Source: a virus
Strand: one strand, 5' to 3'
Virus record (IMG/VR): IMGVR_UViG_3300025853_000014
Location: 1 to 37,433 of that record
DNA: 37,433 nucleotides
In this document: positions 36,663 through 37,433 of the stretch, in pieces
Layout: each line of letters opens with the position of its first letter
Numbering within the stretch: position 1 is the first letter of the stretch
Made by a program: the position numbers and the translations under genes
The notes under the pieces: generated by a model
The model's database searches: none
Told to the model about the DNA's origin: nothing
Seen by the model: the letters and a program-made list of their open reading frames with translations, nothing else

Positions 36663-37075
36663 AATTCAAGTTCGCGGGGAATAAAGCGGATGCCACGATA
36701 AATAAACTCGATGGCATCTTGGAGAAGTTGGGAACGAACTCAGTCAGTCGTAAGCGATATATTCGCATTGCAGATGCTCTAACGAACACGGACAAGATTG
36801 GTATTGTCAGAATGGTACGCACAGAGTTTGGTGTGCTTATTGAGAATGTAAGCGAGTCGTTCACTAATATGACAGGAGTTCCTAGAAAAGCACTAGAGGG
36901 CAAGTATCTGCATCACATAACCGGAGGCAACAGAGACAATGACTTATTATTATGTGATCAGATAGATGCCGAAGGGGCGGGGCATAAGATCCAGGAGTTT
37001 AACGGACTTATGTTAGAGGGGCTGATTCTAAAAGAGGAAGACGGAGTTTACACAGAATTGTTATATTTGAAGTAA
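36659..37075 (+). CDS. Protein with a PAS-like stretch, 138 aa
   Basis: Residues 57-90 (FGVLIENVSESFTNMTGVPRKALEGKYLHHI) look like the core of a PAS domain: beta strand, N-x-x-x-x-F-x-x-x-T-G turn, R-x-A-L-E-G-K and a helix end. The first 50 residues are helical and the end is a beta pair (EGLILKEEDGVYTELLYLK). It lies between holin and endolysin genes and shares its TAATG with the endolysin start. Whether it senses a ligand is open. Confidence 0.5.
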   Translation: MKFKFAGNKADATINKLDGILEKLGTNSVSRKRYIRIADALTNTDKIGIVRMVRTEFGVLIENVSESFTNMTGVPRKALEGKYLHHITGGNRDNDLLLCDQIDAEGAGHKIQEFNGLMLEGLILKEEDGVYTELLYLK

Positions 37076-37433
37076 TGCAACTGACCGACAACTTCAACAT
37101 ACGTGAGTTTTGCTGCAACGATGGCACTCGTATTCCACAGGAGTACATTGAGAATGTAATCGAACTAGCAGAGAACTTGCAAGTACTTCGAGATTATGCC
37201 GGCGCAGCAATAAGAGTCAATTCGGGCTATCGACACAGAGACTATAATACCAGGATAGGTGGAGCAAAGAACTCACAGCACCTATACGCTTGTGCAGCAG
37301 ACATTATAGTGGACGGGATGACCCCGCAAGAGGTAGCGGATTTGATTGAAGAGCTTATCTCGCAAGGCAAAATGAAGGAAGGTGGTTTAGGTCGGTACAA
37401 CACATTTACTCATTATGATATTCGAGGATATAA
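37075..37433 (+). CDS. M15-family peptidase endolysin, N-terminal part
   Basis: The gene starts at ATG 37075 (TAATG overlap) and continues across the circular junction to 140. In this part: a short helical N-terminus with two adjacent Cys (13, 14), SGYRHRDYNTRIGG, and SQHLYACAADI holding His69 and Asp76 of the zinc site. Completed protein 123 residues, a single catalytic domain with no cell-wall binding domain or signal peptide, so it needs the holin for release. Confidence 0.93.
   Translation, partial: MQLTDNFNIREFCCNDGTRIPQEYIENVIELAENLQVLRDYAGAAIRVNSGYRHRDYNTRIGGAKNSQHLYACAADIIVDGMTPQEVADLIEELISQGKMKEGGLGRYNTFTHYDIRGY
37307..37433. repeat. Terminal direct repeat, right copy
   Basis: Identical to positions 1-127. 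See the left copy: both ends lie within the endolysin gene and close the map at 37,306 bp. Confidence 0.93.

Overview
The window is a complete or near-complete genome of a tailed double-stranded DNA phage (siphovirus type) that infects a member of the Bacteroidota. The first 127 bases are repeated exactly at the end, and an M15 peptidase gene runs across that junction, so the true map is a circle of about 37,306 bp. A Bacteroidota host is indicated by promoters of the TAnnTTTG type, the lack of Shine-Dalgarno sequences before most starts, a gene ending in the Bacteroidota-phage type YVHQLQNLYFALTGEEL sequence, and tail and adaptor proteins of types seen in Bacteroidota phages. No integrase, tRNA or CRISPR array was seen, so the phage is probably lytic.

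Layout. Positions 35990 to about 1970 (through the junction) hold the lysis region: small membrane proteins, a holin candidate, a protein with a PAS-like stretch, the M15 endolysin, an HNH endonuclease and a probable unimolecular spanin. Positions 2219-6017 form a rightward replication operon: OB-fold protein, RecA/DnaB-like ATPase, C5-methylase-like protein, DnaA domain IV-like protein, HNH nuclease, then a strong terminator. Positions 6020-7639 form a short rightward operon (GP88-like protein, ribbon-helix-helix regulator, two tiny membrane proteins). Positions 7901-11428 are a leftward operon of twelve tightly coupled genes, including a RecB-like nuclease, a DUF3310 protein and a GIY-YIG nuclease. 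From 11465 rightward comes the late region: a sigma-factor-like gene, glycosyltransferases around the terminase genes, a tail chaperone pair with a -1 frameshift site, tail tip genes, tape measure, protease, scaffold, capsid, tail tube, portal, adaptors and a fibre cassette. A leftward three-gene cassette (18514-19350) with a VRR-NUC nuclease interrupts it.

Regulation is the most striking part. (1) Nine sites with the pattern TGACA-N6-TGACA (or its complement) lie almost only at gene boundaries and promoters; a phage-encoded ribbon-helix-helix protein is a candidate binder. (2) Six late-region sites fit TTGACA-N17/18-TTATAT and share the core ACACTTATA; in three the predicted transcript start is the A of the ATG start codon. 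They do not look like host promoters and could be read by the phage sigma-like protein. (3) Two noncoding regions (19386-19718 and 28422-28558) look like structured RNAs; the second has its own promoter box, an H-type pseudoknot and a terminator. Together these suggest an early-to-late cascade: an operator-controlled early set including the sigma-like gene, then late transcription from a separate promoter class, partly as leaderless mRNA.
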